Of a stretch of 55,484 nucleotides of DNA, positions 16,017 to 24,880 are shown in pieces. The notes beneath the pieces were generated by a model. It did no database searches, was not told the origin of the DNA, and worked only from the letters and a program-made list of their open reading frames with translations. The DNA is from Affinirhizobium straminoryzae (lineage in GTDB: Bacteria > Pseudomonadota > Alphaproteobacteria > Rhizobiales > Rhizobiaceae). How positions within the stretch are numbered: the first letter of the stretch is position 1; each line of letters opens with the position of its first letter. Location of the stretch: NCBI RefSeq assembly GCF_007004135.1, contig NZ_VJMG01000056.1:1-55484 (forward strand), written 5' to 3'. Position numbers and translations under genes: made by a program.

Positions 16017-16910
16017 CTACCGCGTCACATAGTTCCGCCAGTCGTGTTCCTCGCGAAAACCCAGCACGTCGCGGATCTTGGCATTGCTGATCGGCGCCTC
16101 AAAACCGTCGAGCGAACCGGTGATCGGGGTGCCGGGGGCCCATCGGGCAAGGAAATCGCGGGTGGGTTCGTCGGCGGTGATCGTGTCGTTGACGGCGTTG
16201 AACACCTGGAAGCCGAGGCCGTCCTTGCCCAGGCAGAGATCGACGATCTGGCCGAGATCGCGGGCGTCGATATAGCTCCAGGCATTGCGCTTGCGCATCG
16301 GCGGGTTGGCGAGATACTGCGGAAAGTTCGCGTAATCCTCGGGCGAGACGACATTGCCGATGCGCAGCGCATAAATGTCTGCCTTGAAGCGCATGGCAAA
16401 GGCGCGCGCCGTCTTCTCGTTCACCACCTTGGAAAGGCCGTAGCTGTCCATGGGGTCCACGTCATAGTCTTCCGTCAGCGGGAACTGGTGGTAATCCTTG
16501 TCGCCTTCCGCAAAGCATACGCCATAGGTGGTTTCGCTGGAGGCGATGACGACCTTCCGGATGCCGAGCTTCATCGCCGCCTCGATGACATTGTAGGTGG
16601 AGAGCGTGTTGGCGGCAAAGGTGGTGTTGTCGGGCTGGATGAGAATGCGCGGCACGGCGGCAAAATGCACCACGGCATCCACCTTGGCCGGGCCATCCCC
16701 CGTTTCCAGCCCGTCAAAGCCAAAATGCTGGGAGAGCGCGTTGAACACTTCGCCGGAATGGGTGAGGTCGGTGATCAGCGTCTCCACACCCTCGCCCGGA
16801 AAGGGTTTGAGGTCGAGGTTCAGCACCCGGTGCCCCTTTTCCTGCAGATAGGGCACCACATGCCGCCCCGCCTTGCCGCTGCCGCCGGTGAAAATGATCC
16901 GCTTGCCCAT
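16017..16910 (-). CDS. NAD(P)-dependent epimerase/dehydratase, extended SDR
   Basis: A 297-residue soluble extended short-chain dehydrogenase. Nucleotide binding is TGGSGKAG at residues 8-15, the serine region is VIASSETTYG, and the catalytic Tyr-Lys pair is in SYGLSK. These enzymes act on nucleotide sugars or sugar acids; the substrate cannot be read from the sequence. Start at ATG 16910 is just before the first strand. The gene stands next to the EamA exporter on the same strand but about 110 bases away, so co-transcription is possible, not proven. Confidence 0.82.
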   Translation of the reverse strand: MGKRIIFTGGSGKAGRHVVPYLQEKGHRVLNLDLKPFPGEGVETLITDLTHSGEVFNALSQHFGFDGLETGDGPAKVDAVVHFAAVPRILIQPDNTTFAANTLSTYNVIEAAMKLGIRKVVIASSETTYGVCFAEGDKDYHQFPLTEDYDVDPMDSYGLSKVVNEKTARAFAMRFKADIYALRIGNVVSPEDYANFPQYLANPPMRKRNAWSYIDARDLGQIVDLCLGKDGLGFQVFNAVNDTITADEPTRDFLARWAPGTPITGSLDGFEAPISNAKIRDVLGFREEHDWRNYVTR

Positions 16911-17021
16911 GGTAAAACGCCTCCCGTTTGATGCTGTCGGGCAGAGATAGGGGATGGGCCGGCGGATGGGAAGAGGATCGTCCCTCAGCGTGATATGAGG
17001 CGGCCGGGGCGGAAGCCGGCG

Positions 17022-17885
17022 TCAGCGGGCAAAGCGGCGGGCGCCGGCCACGCAGGCCACAACGCAGAGCGTCACCGCCAGCATGGCGGGGCTGACCGCT
17101 TCCCCCAGCACGAGCGCCGCCAGAAGCAGGCCGAAGAAGGGCTGCAGCAGCTGCAGCTGGCCGATCGCCGCCGTGCCGCCGAGCGCCAGTCCCCGATACC
17201 AGAAGATGAAGCCCACCATCATGCTGAACACCGAAACATAGGCGAGCCCCGCCCAGGCCGGGGCCGAGATGGTGGCAAACGAGGCCGGCAGCGTCAGCGC
17301 CGCCATCACCGTCATCACCGGCAGCGCGATCAGCAGCGCCCAGCAGATCACCTGCCAGCCGCCGAGTTTTCGTGAGAGCTTTGCACCTTCCGCGTAGCCC
17401 AGCCCGCAGAGCAGGATTGCCGCGCACATCAGAAGATCGCCCGCAAGCGCGCCCTCCCCGCCCTTCGCCAGCGCAAAACCCACCACGCAGGCGCTGCCGA
17501 GGCCGGAAAACAGCCAGAACAGCGGGCGCGGCCGCTCCGCCCCGCGCAGCACCGCAAAGCCGGCGGTGGCGAGCGGCAGAAGCCCGATGAACAGGATGGA
17601 ATGGGCCGACGTGATGGTCTGCAGCGCGAGCGCCGTCAGAAGCGGAAAGCCGACGACGACGCCGAGCGCCACGACGGCAAGCGGCACGAGATCGGCCCGC
17701 GCCGGCTTCTTTTCCCGCATGACCAGCAGCAGCGCCGCGCCGATCAGCGCGGCAATCACCGCACGCGCCGAGGTGAGGAACAGCGGCGCAAGATCGCTGA
17801 CCGCCACGCGCGTGGCCGGCAGCGAACCGCTGAAAATGATGACGCCCAGCAGACCGCTGCCGACGCCGCGGAAGGATGTGTGCAT
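17022..17885 (-). CDS. EamA/DMT-family inner-membrane exporter
   Basis: A 287-residue protein with about ten hydrophobic helices in two EamA repeats (for example GVIIFSGSLPATRVAVSDLAP in the first, LAYVSVFSMMVGFIFWYRGL in the second). Such proteins usually export amino acids or metabolites. Start ATG 17885 (MHTSFRG) has GAGGG six bases upstream; an upstream in-frame ATG at 17912 is weaker. It is divergent from a MocR-type regulator and the shared intergenic region has a dyad, so it is probably that regulator's target. The substrate is unknown. Confidence 0.8.
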   Translation of the reverse strand: MHTSFRGVGSGLLGVIIFSGSLPATRVAVSDLAPLFLTSARAVIAALIGAALLLVMREKKPARADLVPLAVVALGVVVGFPLLTALALQTITSAHSILFIGLLPLATAGFAVLRGAERPRPLFWLFSGLGSACVVGFALAKGGEGALAGDLLMCAAILLCGLGYAEGAKLSRKLGGWQVICWALLIALPVMTVMAALTLPASFATISAPAWAGLAYVSVFSMMVGFIFWYRGLALGGTAAIGQLQLLQPFFGLLLAALVLGEAVSPAMLAVTLCVVACVAGARRFAR

Positions 17886-17965
17886 GAAAACCCTCGCAGA
17901 TGAGGCCTTCATTTTCACAGGACAGGGGCTTGCCGCCGAGATACAGTACCGTACAATTTCGCCAA

Positions 17966-17993
17966 ACTGTATGGATAATTCCTGCCATACAGT
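17966..17993. promoter_or_regulatory. Operator dyad between EamA exporter and MocR regulator
   Basis: ACTGTATGG (17966-17974) and CCATACAGT (17985-17993) form a perfect inverted repeat with a 10-base spacer; a further ATACAGT half-site lies at 17941-17947. The arrangement between divergent regulator and target fits a MocR-family operator. Confidence 0.65.
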
Positions 17994-18071
17994 GCACTCC
18001 ATCACGATGCGCCATCCGGCCATCCCCGCCGGCCGGCGCATCCGTCGCCGGCCAACACCATGAGGACACCG

Positions 18072-19547
18072 ATGCCGACCGCGTCTGCCCGCAGCGCCCC
18101 GATGGTTCCGGATGCGGCCGCCGCCTCTCCCTCCTCCTTTCCCCTCGCCTCCCCCCTCGCGTCTCCCCTGGGGCGCACCCGTCTCGTGATGGAAACGATC
18201 CGCCTGCGCATCGCCGCCCGCGCGCTCGGCCCCGGCGACCGGCTGCCCTCGATCCGGGGGCTGGCGGCAAGCCTCGGCGTTTCGCCCTCCACCGTGGTGG
18301 AGGCCTATGACCGGCTGGCGGCGGAGGGGCAGATCCGCGCCCGGCGCGGCGCGGGCTTCTTTGTGGCCTCGGGGGCCGCCCCCCCGCTCTCGCTGACGGA
18401 GATGCAAAGCCCTGCCGCCCGCGCGGTCGATCCCTTCTGGGTCACGCGGCAATCGCTCGATGCGGCTGGCGACCGGCCGAAACCCGGCTGCGGCTGGCTG
18501 CCGGCCGACTGGATGCCGGAGGCAGCGCTGCGCAAGGCGCTGCGCCAGGTGGCGCGCGGCGAAACGCGGCTGCTGATGGAGTATAGCCCGACGCTCGGCG
18601 CGCCGTCGCTGCGCAGGGTGATTGCCGCCCGGCTTTCCGAGGAAGGGCTTGCCGCGCCGCCGGAGCAGATCCTGCTCACCACCTCGGCCACGCAGGCGCT
18701 GGATCTCGTCTGCCGCCTGCTGCTGAGGCCGGGCGATCCGGTGCTGGTGGACGATCCCTGCTTCTTCAATTTCCAGGCCCTGCTGAAGGCGCATCAGGCG
18801 CGCATCCTCAGCGTGCCCTTCCTGCCGGGCGGGCCGGATCCGGCAGCCTTCGAAGCGGTCGTGGCGCGGGAACGGCCGCGCCTCTACCTCACCAATGCCG
18901 CCCTCCACAATCCGACCGGCGCCTCGCTCCTGCCGCAGGTGGCCCACCGGATCGTGGCGAGCGCCGCCCGATACGACATGCCGATCGTGGAGGACGATAT
19001 CTTTGCCGATTACGAACCGGACCCCTCGCCGAGGCTGGCCGCCCTCGACGGGCTCTCCAACGTCATCCGCATCGGCAGCTTTTCAAAGACGATCTCGGCT
19101 TCGCTGCGCACCGGCTATATCGCCGCCCGGGCCGACTGGATCGCGCCGCTGACCGACCTGCAGGTGGCCGGCCATTTCAGCGGCCCGAGCCCCTTCGTGG
19201 CAGCAGTTCTGGCGGAACTTCTGACCGGCGGCTCCTACCGCAAACACCTGGACGACCTGCGCCGCCGGCTGGCGGGTGCAAGGCGGACGGCGGTGCAGAT
19301 GCTTGCCCCGCTCGGCATCTCCCCCGTGCTTCTGCCCCGCGGCGGCTTCACCCTCTGGTGCCGCCTGCCGGACGGCGTCGATGCCGTCGCCATGGCGGAA
19401 GCCGCCCTGTCCCAGGGCACGGTGCTTGCCCCCGGCAACGTGTTCAGCCCGACGCTCTCTGCGCCGAACCTGATGCGCTTCAACGTGACCCAGATGACCG
19501 ATCCCCGCCTGCCGGAGGTGCTGAAGGCGGCGATGCGGGGCGCGTGA
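18072..19547 (+). CDS. MocR-family transcriptional regulator (GntR wHTH plus aminotransferase-like)
   Basis: A 491-residue regulator. Residues about 35-105 are the GntR winged helix (LPSIRGLAASLGVSPSTVVEAYDRL); the rest is a fold-type I aminotransferase-like domain with HNPTG, the acidic VEDDIFADY and the PLP lysine in SFSKT (K339). MocR proteins bind PLP or its adducts and control amino-acid or vitamin B6 genes. Start ATG 18072 has GAGG six bases upstream; ATG 18060 also fits. It is divergent from the EamA exporter, its likely target. Confidence 0.88.
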   Translation: MPTASARSAPMVPDAAAASPSSFPLASPLASPLGRTRLVMETIRLRIAARALGPGDRLPSIRGLAASLGVSPSTVVEAYDRLAAEGQIRARRGAGFFVASGAAPPLSLTEMQSPAARAVDPFWVTRQSLDAAGDRPKPGCGWLPADWMPEAALRKALRQVARGETRLLMEYSPTLGAPSLRRVIAARLSEEGLAAPPEQILLTTSATQALDLVCRLLLRPGDPVLVDDPCFFNFQALLKAHQARILSVPFLPGGPDPAAFEAVVARERPRLYLTNAALHNPTGASLLPQVAHRIVASAARYDMPIVEDDIFADYEPDPSPRLAALDGLSNVIRIGSFSKTISASLRTGYIAARADWIAPLTDLQVAGHFSGPSPFVAAVLAELLTGGSYRKHLDDLRRRLAGARRTAVQMLAPLGISPVLLPRGGFTLWCRLPDGVDAVAMAEAALSQGTVLAPGNVFSPTLSAPNLMRFNVTQMTDPRLPEVLKAAMRGA

Positions 19548-19735
19548 GGGCATCAGAAGGCCCCTCTGGCGGCAGCCATCACCGCCACAAGACAAGGCTA
19601 TTCCATCTGAAACAAGGCTCCTGCCCACCAAGAGAAGGACTGTAACCCAGCCGACCCGCCGAAGCCGATCAAGGCCCGGGCGGGTGCCTCAAACCGTCTC
19701 CCTTGTGGCCGGGTGAGGAGCGTTTTCCGAAGCGA

Positions 19736-19762
19736 GGCAATCGATCCAGTCAACCGATTGCC
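19736..19762. repeat. Inverted repeat between regulator and cysteine-cluster genes
   Basis: GGCAATCG (19736-19743) and CGATTGCC (19755-19762) form an eight-base inverted repeat with an 11-base loop, in the 277-base gap between the convergent genes. It has no T tract and could be a weak terminator. Confidence 0.3.
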
Positions 19763-19824
19763 GCGACAAACGCGGCAGCAAGAGGGGGCCTTCGCGCATA
19801 TTACCTCGAATGTCACGCATTCGA

Positions 19825-20292
19825 TCACCGCGCCTTCGCGGTCTCCCCCACCGTCAGCGGCCAGTCCACGAGGTAATCCTCGAAATCGTCGACATCCACC
19901 TCCTCCTCGGAAATGGTGCGGCCTTGCGCGGAAATACCGGCCTGGTGCACGGTGTCGGGGTCGCCGGAGATCAGCGGGTGCCACCAGTAGAGGTCCTCGC
20001 CGTCGCGCACCAGGCGATAGCCGCAGGTGGGCGGCAGCCAGGGGATTTCGTGCAGGCTTTCCACCGTCAGCTGGATGCAGTCCGGCACCGTTTCCTGGCG
20101 GTTCTCGTAGTCCTTGCAGCGACAGCTTTGCCCGTCCAGCAGCCGGCAGGCCACCGAGGTGAAGGCCACCTCGCCGGTGTCCCAGTCCTCCAGCTTGTTG
20201 AGACAACAGAGGCCGCAGCCGTCGCAGAGGCTTTCCCATTCGGCCTGGGTCATTTCGTCCAGGCGTTTCGTTTTCCAGAACTGGTTTTCCAT
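19825..20292 (-). CDS. YkgJ/YcgN-family cysteine cluster protein
   Basis: A 155-residue protein of the UPF0260/YcgN group. Conserved Cys clusters are CDGCGLCCLNKLED, VACRLLDGQSCRCKDY and PDCIQLT, which probably bind zinc or iron-sulfur. No catalytic function is known for the family. It starts at ATG 20292 (MENQFW), is divergent from the penicillin-binding protein gene 175 bases away, and appears monocistronic. Confidence 0.85.
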   Translation of the reverse strand: MENQFWKTKRLDEMTQAEWESLCDGCGLCCLNKLEDWDTGEVAFTSVACRLLDGQSCRCKDYENRQETVPDCIQLTVESLHEIPWLPPTCGYRLVRDGEDLYWWHPLISGDPDTVHQAGISAQGRTISEEEVDVDDFEDYLVDWPLTVGETAKAR

Positions 20293-20467
20293 CTTGTCTT
20301 TTTAGCACCGGCTGATCAAAGTCTGAAGGAGGGGGCGGCAAAGCGCTGTCGCCTGCCCCGGCGTCAACCATTTGTCAGCCATTTTCGCCGTAAGCGGTTG
20401 GTGAAGGCTTTTCCTGCTTCGTGCGGGATGCGTCAAGCCGTCCGGGTCCCAGCAAGGAATTTCCAAG

Positions 20468-22651
20468 GTGCAGGACGATCCCCATCCTTCCCGAAGCAAG
20501 CGTCGCCGCAGGCGGCATCTGCTGCTGCGCATCGACAGCTGGATCGATTCCACCATCTGGACGGCAGGCTTCCGGGCCGCCGAGATCTGGGAGGAAATCA
20601 CCATCTTTTCGCGCCGGTTTCGCGTGCGCGGCTGGAAGCGGGTGGTGGTGGAACTGGCCGACGAGGCAATGACCTTCGGCACGGCGGGCTGCGTGCTGCT
20701 GCTCGCGCTGGCGCTGCCGGCCTTCGAGGAAACCAAGAAGGACTGGCGCAACCATGGCGATTTCGCCGTGACCTTCCTTGATCGCTACGGCAACGTGATC
20801 GGCCATCGCGGCATCATCCACGAGGATTCGGTGCCGATCGACAAGCTGCCGGATCATCTGGTCAAGGCGGTGCTGGCGACCGAGGACCGCCGCTTCTTCA
20901 GCCATTTCGGCATCGATTTTCTAGGCCTCGCCCGCGCGCTCAACGAGAACGCCAAGGCAGGCGGCGTGGTGCAGGGCGGCTCGACGCTGACCCAGCAGCT
21001 CGCCAAGAACCTGTTTCTCACCAACGAGCGCTCGCTGGAGCGCAAGATCAAGGAAGCCTTCCTGGCGCTCTGGCTGGAGGCGAACCTGTCGAAGAAGGAG
21101 ATCCTGCGGCTTTATCTCGACCGCGCCTATATGGGCGGCGGCACGTTCGGGGCAGCCGCTGCGGCACAGTTCTATTTCGGCAAGAACATCACCGATGTGA
21201 ACCTTGCGGAGGCCGCGATGCTGGCCGGCCTGTTCAAGGCGCCGGCCAAATATGCGCCGCATGTCAACCTGCCGGCGGCGCGCGCGCGTGCCAACGAGGT
21301 GCTGACCAATCTGGTGCAGGGCGGACTGATGACCGAGGGCCAGGTGGTGGCGGCACGGCGCAATCCGGCCAGCGTCATCGACCGGGCCGAACAGCCGGCG
21401 CCGGATTACTTTCTCGACTGGGCCTTTGACGAGGTGCAGCGGCTGGCGGCAGATGGCCGGCTGAAGAAGCATTCCGTCATCGTGCGCACCACCATCGACA
21501 TGGGGTTGCAGCAGGCGGCCGACGATGCGGTGGAAAGCTCGCTGCGCGAATATGGCGACAGCTACAAGGTCAAGCAGGGCGCGCTGGTGATGATCGAGAC
21601 CGGCGGGGCCGTGCGCGCCATGGTGGGCGGGCGCGATTACGGCGAAAGCCAGTTCAACCGCGCCACCAAGGCGCTGCGCCAGCCGGGTTCCTCCTTCAAG
21701 CTCTATACCTATACGGCGGCGATGGAGCATGGTTTTACGCCGGACACGATGATTTCCGATGCGCCGATCACCTGGCGCGGCTGGTCGCCACAGAATTATG
21801 CCCGCTCCTACAAGGGCCGCGTCAGCCTGCTGACGGCCATGGCGCAATCGCTCAACACCGTGCCGGTGCGGCTTGCCAAGGAGGAACTCGGCATCGACGT
21901 GATCGTCGAGACGGCGAAGAAGATGGGCGTCGAGACCCCGCTGCGCACCGACAAGACCATTCCGCTCGGCACCTCGGAAGTCACCGTCATGGATCAGGCC
22001 ACCGCCTATGCGGTGATGCCCTCCGGCGGGCTGCAGACGCGGCGCCACGGCATTGCCCAGGTGATGGATTACGAGGGCGACGTGCTCTACGATTTCGACC
22101 GCGACGAGCAGCCTGCCCGGCGCGTCGTCAGCGAACAGGCCATGGCCTCGATGAACCGTATCCTCACCCAGATCCCGGTGATCGGCACCGCGCGGCGGGC
22201 GGCCCTCGATGGTGGCATCGTCACCGCCGGCAAGACGGGCACCTCGCAGGCCTATCGCGATGCCTGGTTCATCGGCTTCACCGGCAATTACACGGCCGCC
22301 GTCTGGTTCGGCAATGACGACTTCACCTCGACCAACAACATGACGGGCGGCTCGCTGCCGGCGATGACCTTCAAGAAGCTGATGGATTACGCCCATCAGG
22401 GCATCGAGCTGAAGCCGATCCCCGGCATCGACAACCCGCTGCCGAACGGCAACCACGCGACCGGCACCCCCGTTGCCGCCAAGGGCGCGGAACCCGGCCC
22501 GCCGGCCCTCAGCCGCCCGCGATCGCTATCGGCCGACAGCACGCGCCTTCTGCGCCGCATCGCGCGCGATCTCGCAACCGCCCCGCCGCTGCCTGCCCAG
22601 AAGATGGCGGAAGCGACGCCCGCGGCGATCGGCGCGAGCGTGGAGCGATAA
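20468..22651 (+). CDS. mrcA: Class A penicillin-binding protein 1A
   Basis: A 727-residue bifunctional peptidoglycan synthase. A basic cytoplasmic N-terminus precedes one membrane helix (about 75-92). The transglycosylase GT51 domain holds EDRRFF with catalytic E139 and GGSTLTQQLAKNLFL. The transpeptidase has SSFK with nucleophile S408, SLN of the SxN motif near 461, and KTGT at 589-592. It polymerises and cross-links murein in the periplasm. Start is GTG 20468, with AAGGAA upstream. The Pro/Ala-rich tail has no clear domain. DUF1214 and DUF1254 genes follow on the same strand. Confidence 0.9.
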   Translation: MQDDPHPSRSKRRRRRHLLLRIDSWIDSTIWTAGFRAAEIWEEITIFSRRFRVRGWKRVVVELADEAMTFGTAGCVLLLALALPAFEETKKDWRNHGDFAVTFLDRYGNVIGHRGIIHEDSVPIDKLPDHLVKAVLATEDRRFFSHFGIDFLGLARALNENAKAGGVVQGGSTLTQQLAKNLFLTNERSLERKIKEAFLALWLEANLSKKEILRLYLDRAYMGGGTFGAAAAAQFYFGKNITDVNLAEAAMLAGLFKAPAKYAPHVNLPAARARANEVLTNLVQGGLMTEGQVVAARRNPASVIDRAEQPAPDYFLDWAFDEVQRLAADGRLKKHSVIVRTTIDMGLQQAADDAVESSLREYGDSYKVKQGALVMIETGGAVRAMVGGRDYGESQFNRATKALRQPGSSFKLYTYTAAMEHGFTPDTMISDAPITWRGWSPQNYARSYKGRVSLLTAMAQSLNTVPVRLAKEELGIDVIVETAKKMGVETPLRTDKTIPLGTSEVTVMDQATAYAVMPSGGLQTRRHGIAQVMDYEGDVLYDFDRDEQPARRVVSEQAMASMNRILTQIPVIGTARRAALDGGIVTAGKTGTSQAYRDAWFIGFTGNYTAAVWFGNDDFTSTNNMTGGSLPAMTFKKLMDYAHQGIELKPIPGIDNPLPNGNHATGTPVAAKGAEPGPPALSRPRSLSADSTRLLRRIARDLATAPPLPAQKMAEATPAAIGASVER

Positions 22652-22726
22652 CCGACCTTCGCCATTTTCCCGCGCGGCAAACAGTGCTACCGCTCATCAC
22701 CCTGAACCACAGAGGTTGAACCGCTT

Positions 22727-23314
22727 TTGTTTCGCCTGCCCCTTCTCGTTGCGCTCGCCCTGATCGTCGCCTTTGGCGTCGGCATCGGTTCGACGCGGGT
22801 GGCGCTTGATGCCACGACCGGCTTCGGCGCGATCCGGCTCGGTGCCTGGGAGGCCTTTCCCGAGGCGCAGACGGTCAATGCCGATCCCTATGCCAAGGCG
22901 CACCGCGCCAATGGCGGGCGCCTGCTCTATGGCAGCGCGGAGGGCCTGAGCTTCACGGCGGCGACGGACGAGAAAGGCGAGCGGCTGAACGGCAACTGCA
23001 CCTATCTGGTTTCCGGCCAGACGCCGCAGGCAAGGCTGTGGACGCTGTTTGCCACGGGCAGCGAGGACCGGCTGCCGAATGCGTCCGACGGATTGCCGGT
23101 GGCGCTGAATTCCCGCAGCGTGCTGCGCGAGCAGAACGGCAGCTTCGTCATCACGGTAGCCGCAACCGCCGAACCCGGCAACTGGCTGGCCGTGGAGGCG
23201 CAAAAGCCCTTCCGGCTGGTGCTGACGCTGCTCGACACGCCGACGGCCGGCAGTTCCGGTCTGATCGACCTCGCCATGCCGCGCATCGACCGCATCGGGT
23301 GTGGCCATGCTTAA
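22727..23314 (+). CDS. DUF1214 domain protein
   Basis: A 195-residue protein with one N-terminal membrane helix or signal (LPLLVALALIVAFGVGIGS) and a DUF1214 domain in the periplasm. Start is TTG 22727; no ATG precedes the hydrophobic segment. It overlaps the next gene by a few bases, and the two are probably co-translated. In many bacteria the DUF1214 and DUF1254 domains lie in one protein; here they are split. No activity is known. Confidence 0.78.
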   Translation: MFRLPLLVALALIVAFGVGIGSTRVALDATTGFGAIRLGAWEAFPEAQTVNADPYAKAHRANGGRLLYGSAEGLSFTAATDEKGERLNGNCTYLVSGQTPQARLWTLFATGSEDRLPNASDGLPVALNSRSVLREQNGSFVITVAATAEPGNWLAVEAQKPFRLVLTLLDTPTAGSSGLIDLAMPRIDRIGCGHA

Positions 23315-23870
23315 AGTTCTGCTCGCCATCCTGACCGGTCTCGTGGGTGCCGGTCTGCTGCATCTGGTGATCATTCTCGCCCTGCCCTATTACAGCGAAC
23401 GGGATGCCTATAGCCGGGTGCTGCGCGAGGGGCCGTCCTTCGAATTCCATGTGCTGGGGCCGGGGCGCGATCCGGCCGGTCTCGGCCGCACCGATCCGTT
23501 CCTCGATATTGCCGTCTGCGCCTTCGATCTGGATGAGGGGCCGGTCCAGCTGACGGCGAGCGGCGAGGTGCCGTTCTGGTCGCTCGCCACCTTCGACGCC
23601 GCATCGAACGAAACCTTCAGCATCAATGATCGTACTGCCGTCGATGGCGCGCTGGACGTGATCCTTGCGACACCCGTGCAGGCCACCCGGCTGCGCAAGG
23701 CACAGGCGCCGACCCTGGCCCAGTCGATCATCGTCGAGACACAGCAGACGCAGGGCTATGCGGTTCTGCGGGCCATGGCGCCGCAGGCAAGTTTTCGCCC
23801 GCAGACAAGCGAGTTCCTGAACGGCGCCGGATGCCTGCCGCTTTCGGCGGCTCCCCAGACGGCACGCTGA
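23307..23870 (+). CDS. DUF1254 domain protein
   Basis: A 187-residue protein: N-terminal hydrophobic helix (LLAILTGLVGAGLLHLVIIL), then a small DUF1254-like domain (SEFL at the end). Start ATG 23307 overlaps the DUF1214 stop by eight bases; GTG 23301 is an alternative. The pair follows mrcA and may act in the envelope; function unknown. Confidence 0.75.
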   Translation: MLKVLLAILTGLVGAGLLHLVIILALPYYSERDAYSRVLREGPSFEFHVLGPGRDPAGLGRTDPFLDIAVCAFDLDEGPVQLTASGEVPFWSLATFDAASNETFSINDRTAVDGALDVILATPVQATRLRKAQAPTLAQSIIVETQQTQGYAVLRAMAPQASFRPQTSEFLNGAGCLPLSAAPQTAR

Positions 23871-23921
23871 GAGGACGCGACCTGTCGGTGCGCCTTTATC
23901 CCCTCTGTGTCTCGCGATGCC

Positions 23922-24110
23922 TTACTGGCTGTCTGCGCGCAAGGTCAGTTCGTCCATCAGCCGGTGGCTCATCTCCTCGCGCCGCTCGTAGCGCACGCCG
24001 GTAAACAGCAGCACGGCCGCATCACGCGCCTCCGGCATACGGGATGGGGGCTGCGGCCTGCGGCCTTTATGCTCTGCCCGCCATGCATTCATCACCACGA
24101 TCTCTGCCAT
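23922..24110 (-). CDS. Small conserved rhizobial hypothetical protein
   Basis: A 62-residue protein (MAEIVVMNAWRAEHKGRRPQ) with the C-terminal motif VLLFTGVRYER, which I recall from short rhizobial hypothetical proteins. No domain or membrane segment. Start ATG 24110 has GGAGA five bases upstream; longer in-frame starts lack one. Convergent with the DUF1254 gene. Confidence 0.65.
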   Translation of the reverse strand: MAEIVVMNAWRAEHKGRRPQPPSRMPEARDAAVLLFTGVRYERREEMSHRLMDELTLRADSQ

Positions 24111-24880
24111 GCTCGTCTCCATCAAGAGTTCGAGACGGATGAAGGACGGACCGATTTCACCCTGCCCCAAGCCGGGGCCGGCGCACCTCGTGCCCGAGGC
24201 ATCTGCGCCTTTCTCGTCAGCCCCGGAGCCTTCCGGTATCCGGGGATCTGCGCCAAGGGAAACGCATGGAACCCTTCACGGTTTCACGGCGCTGCATGTT
24301 TATCGAACCGGGGTCAAACCGGTTCATCCCGAAACAGGATCTTGCAGAATCGTTTATGCGTCCCTCCTGAAATACAGCCATAACGCCGTTAACAATTTGC
24401 TAAGCGGGGCCGCCCCTCTCGGGCGGGAATGGGAGAAAGCGACGGCTGTGGCCGGGTGTTGCGGCAATGCCCCTTCATCCTGTCGAGCTTGCCTGTGGAA
24501 AACCAAGGGATTGTCGGGATTTCCGGGACAATCCGGCATCGCAGCCTGCCGCCAGACGACGGGCACCCGGCCAGGAGTCCCTGCGTTTTACGGCCTGGCT
24601 GCATGGCCTGCCATGGCACGGACGGCGGCGGACCTGTGCCGGCGGGAGAAACCTCTTCACCAGCCATTAACCTCATTTCCGTAACATGGCTTAACCATGC
24701 CATGACGGTGGTGGCGTGCCTTGCACCCGGTGCTGCCCTGCCGTCATCGATTTGCCCGTCCAGAGGACAGGACGACGGCCGCTCCGGGGGCCGCGCGCAC
24801 GCTCTGAGCCTTGTATCGTTTGTAATGCGTCGGTGGATAGGACCGTGGACCGGTATCGTGAACTTGAGAGGCCGCAGGCC
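24111..24880. other. Large intergenic region upstream of the DUF2336 gene
   Basis: About 770 bases with no convincing gene on either strand. Motifs include TTAA-N7-CTAA at 24389-24403, close to a CtrA box, and TTAACC at 24667-24672 and 24691-24696, which could be CtrA half-sites. Long frames crossing it are Pro/Arg/Cys-rich and not protein-like. A small RNA or long leader is possible but not visible as a clear structure. Confidence 0.4.
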
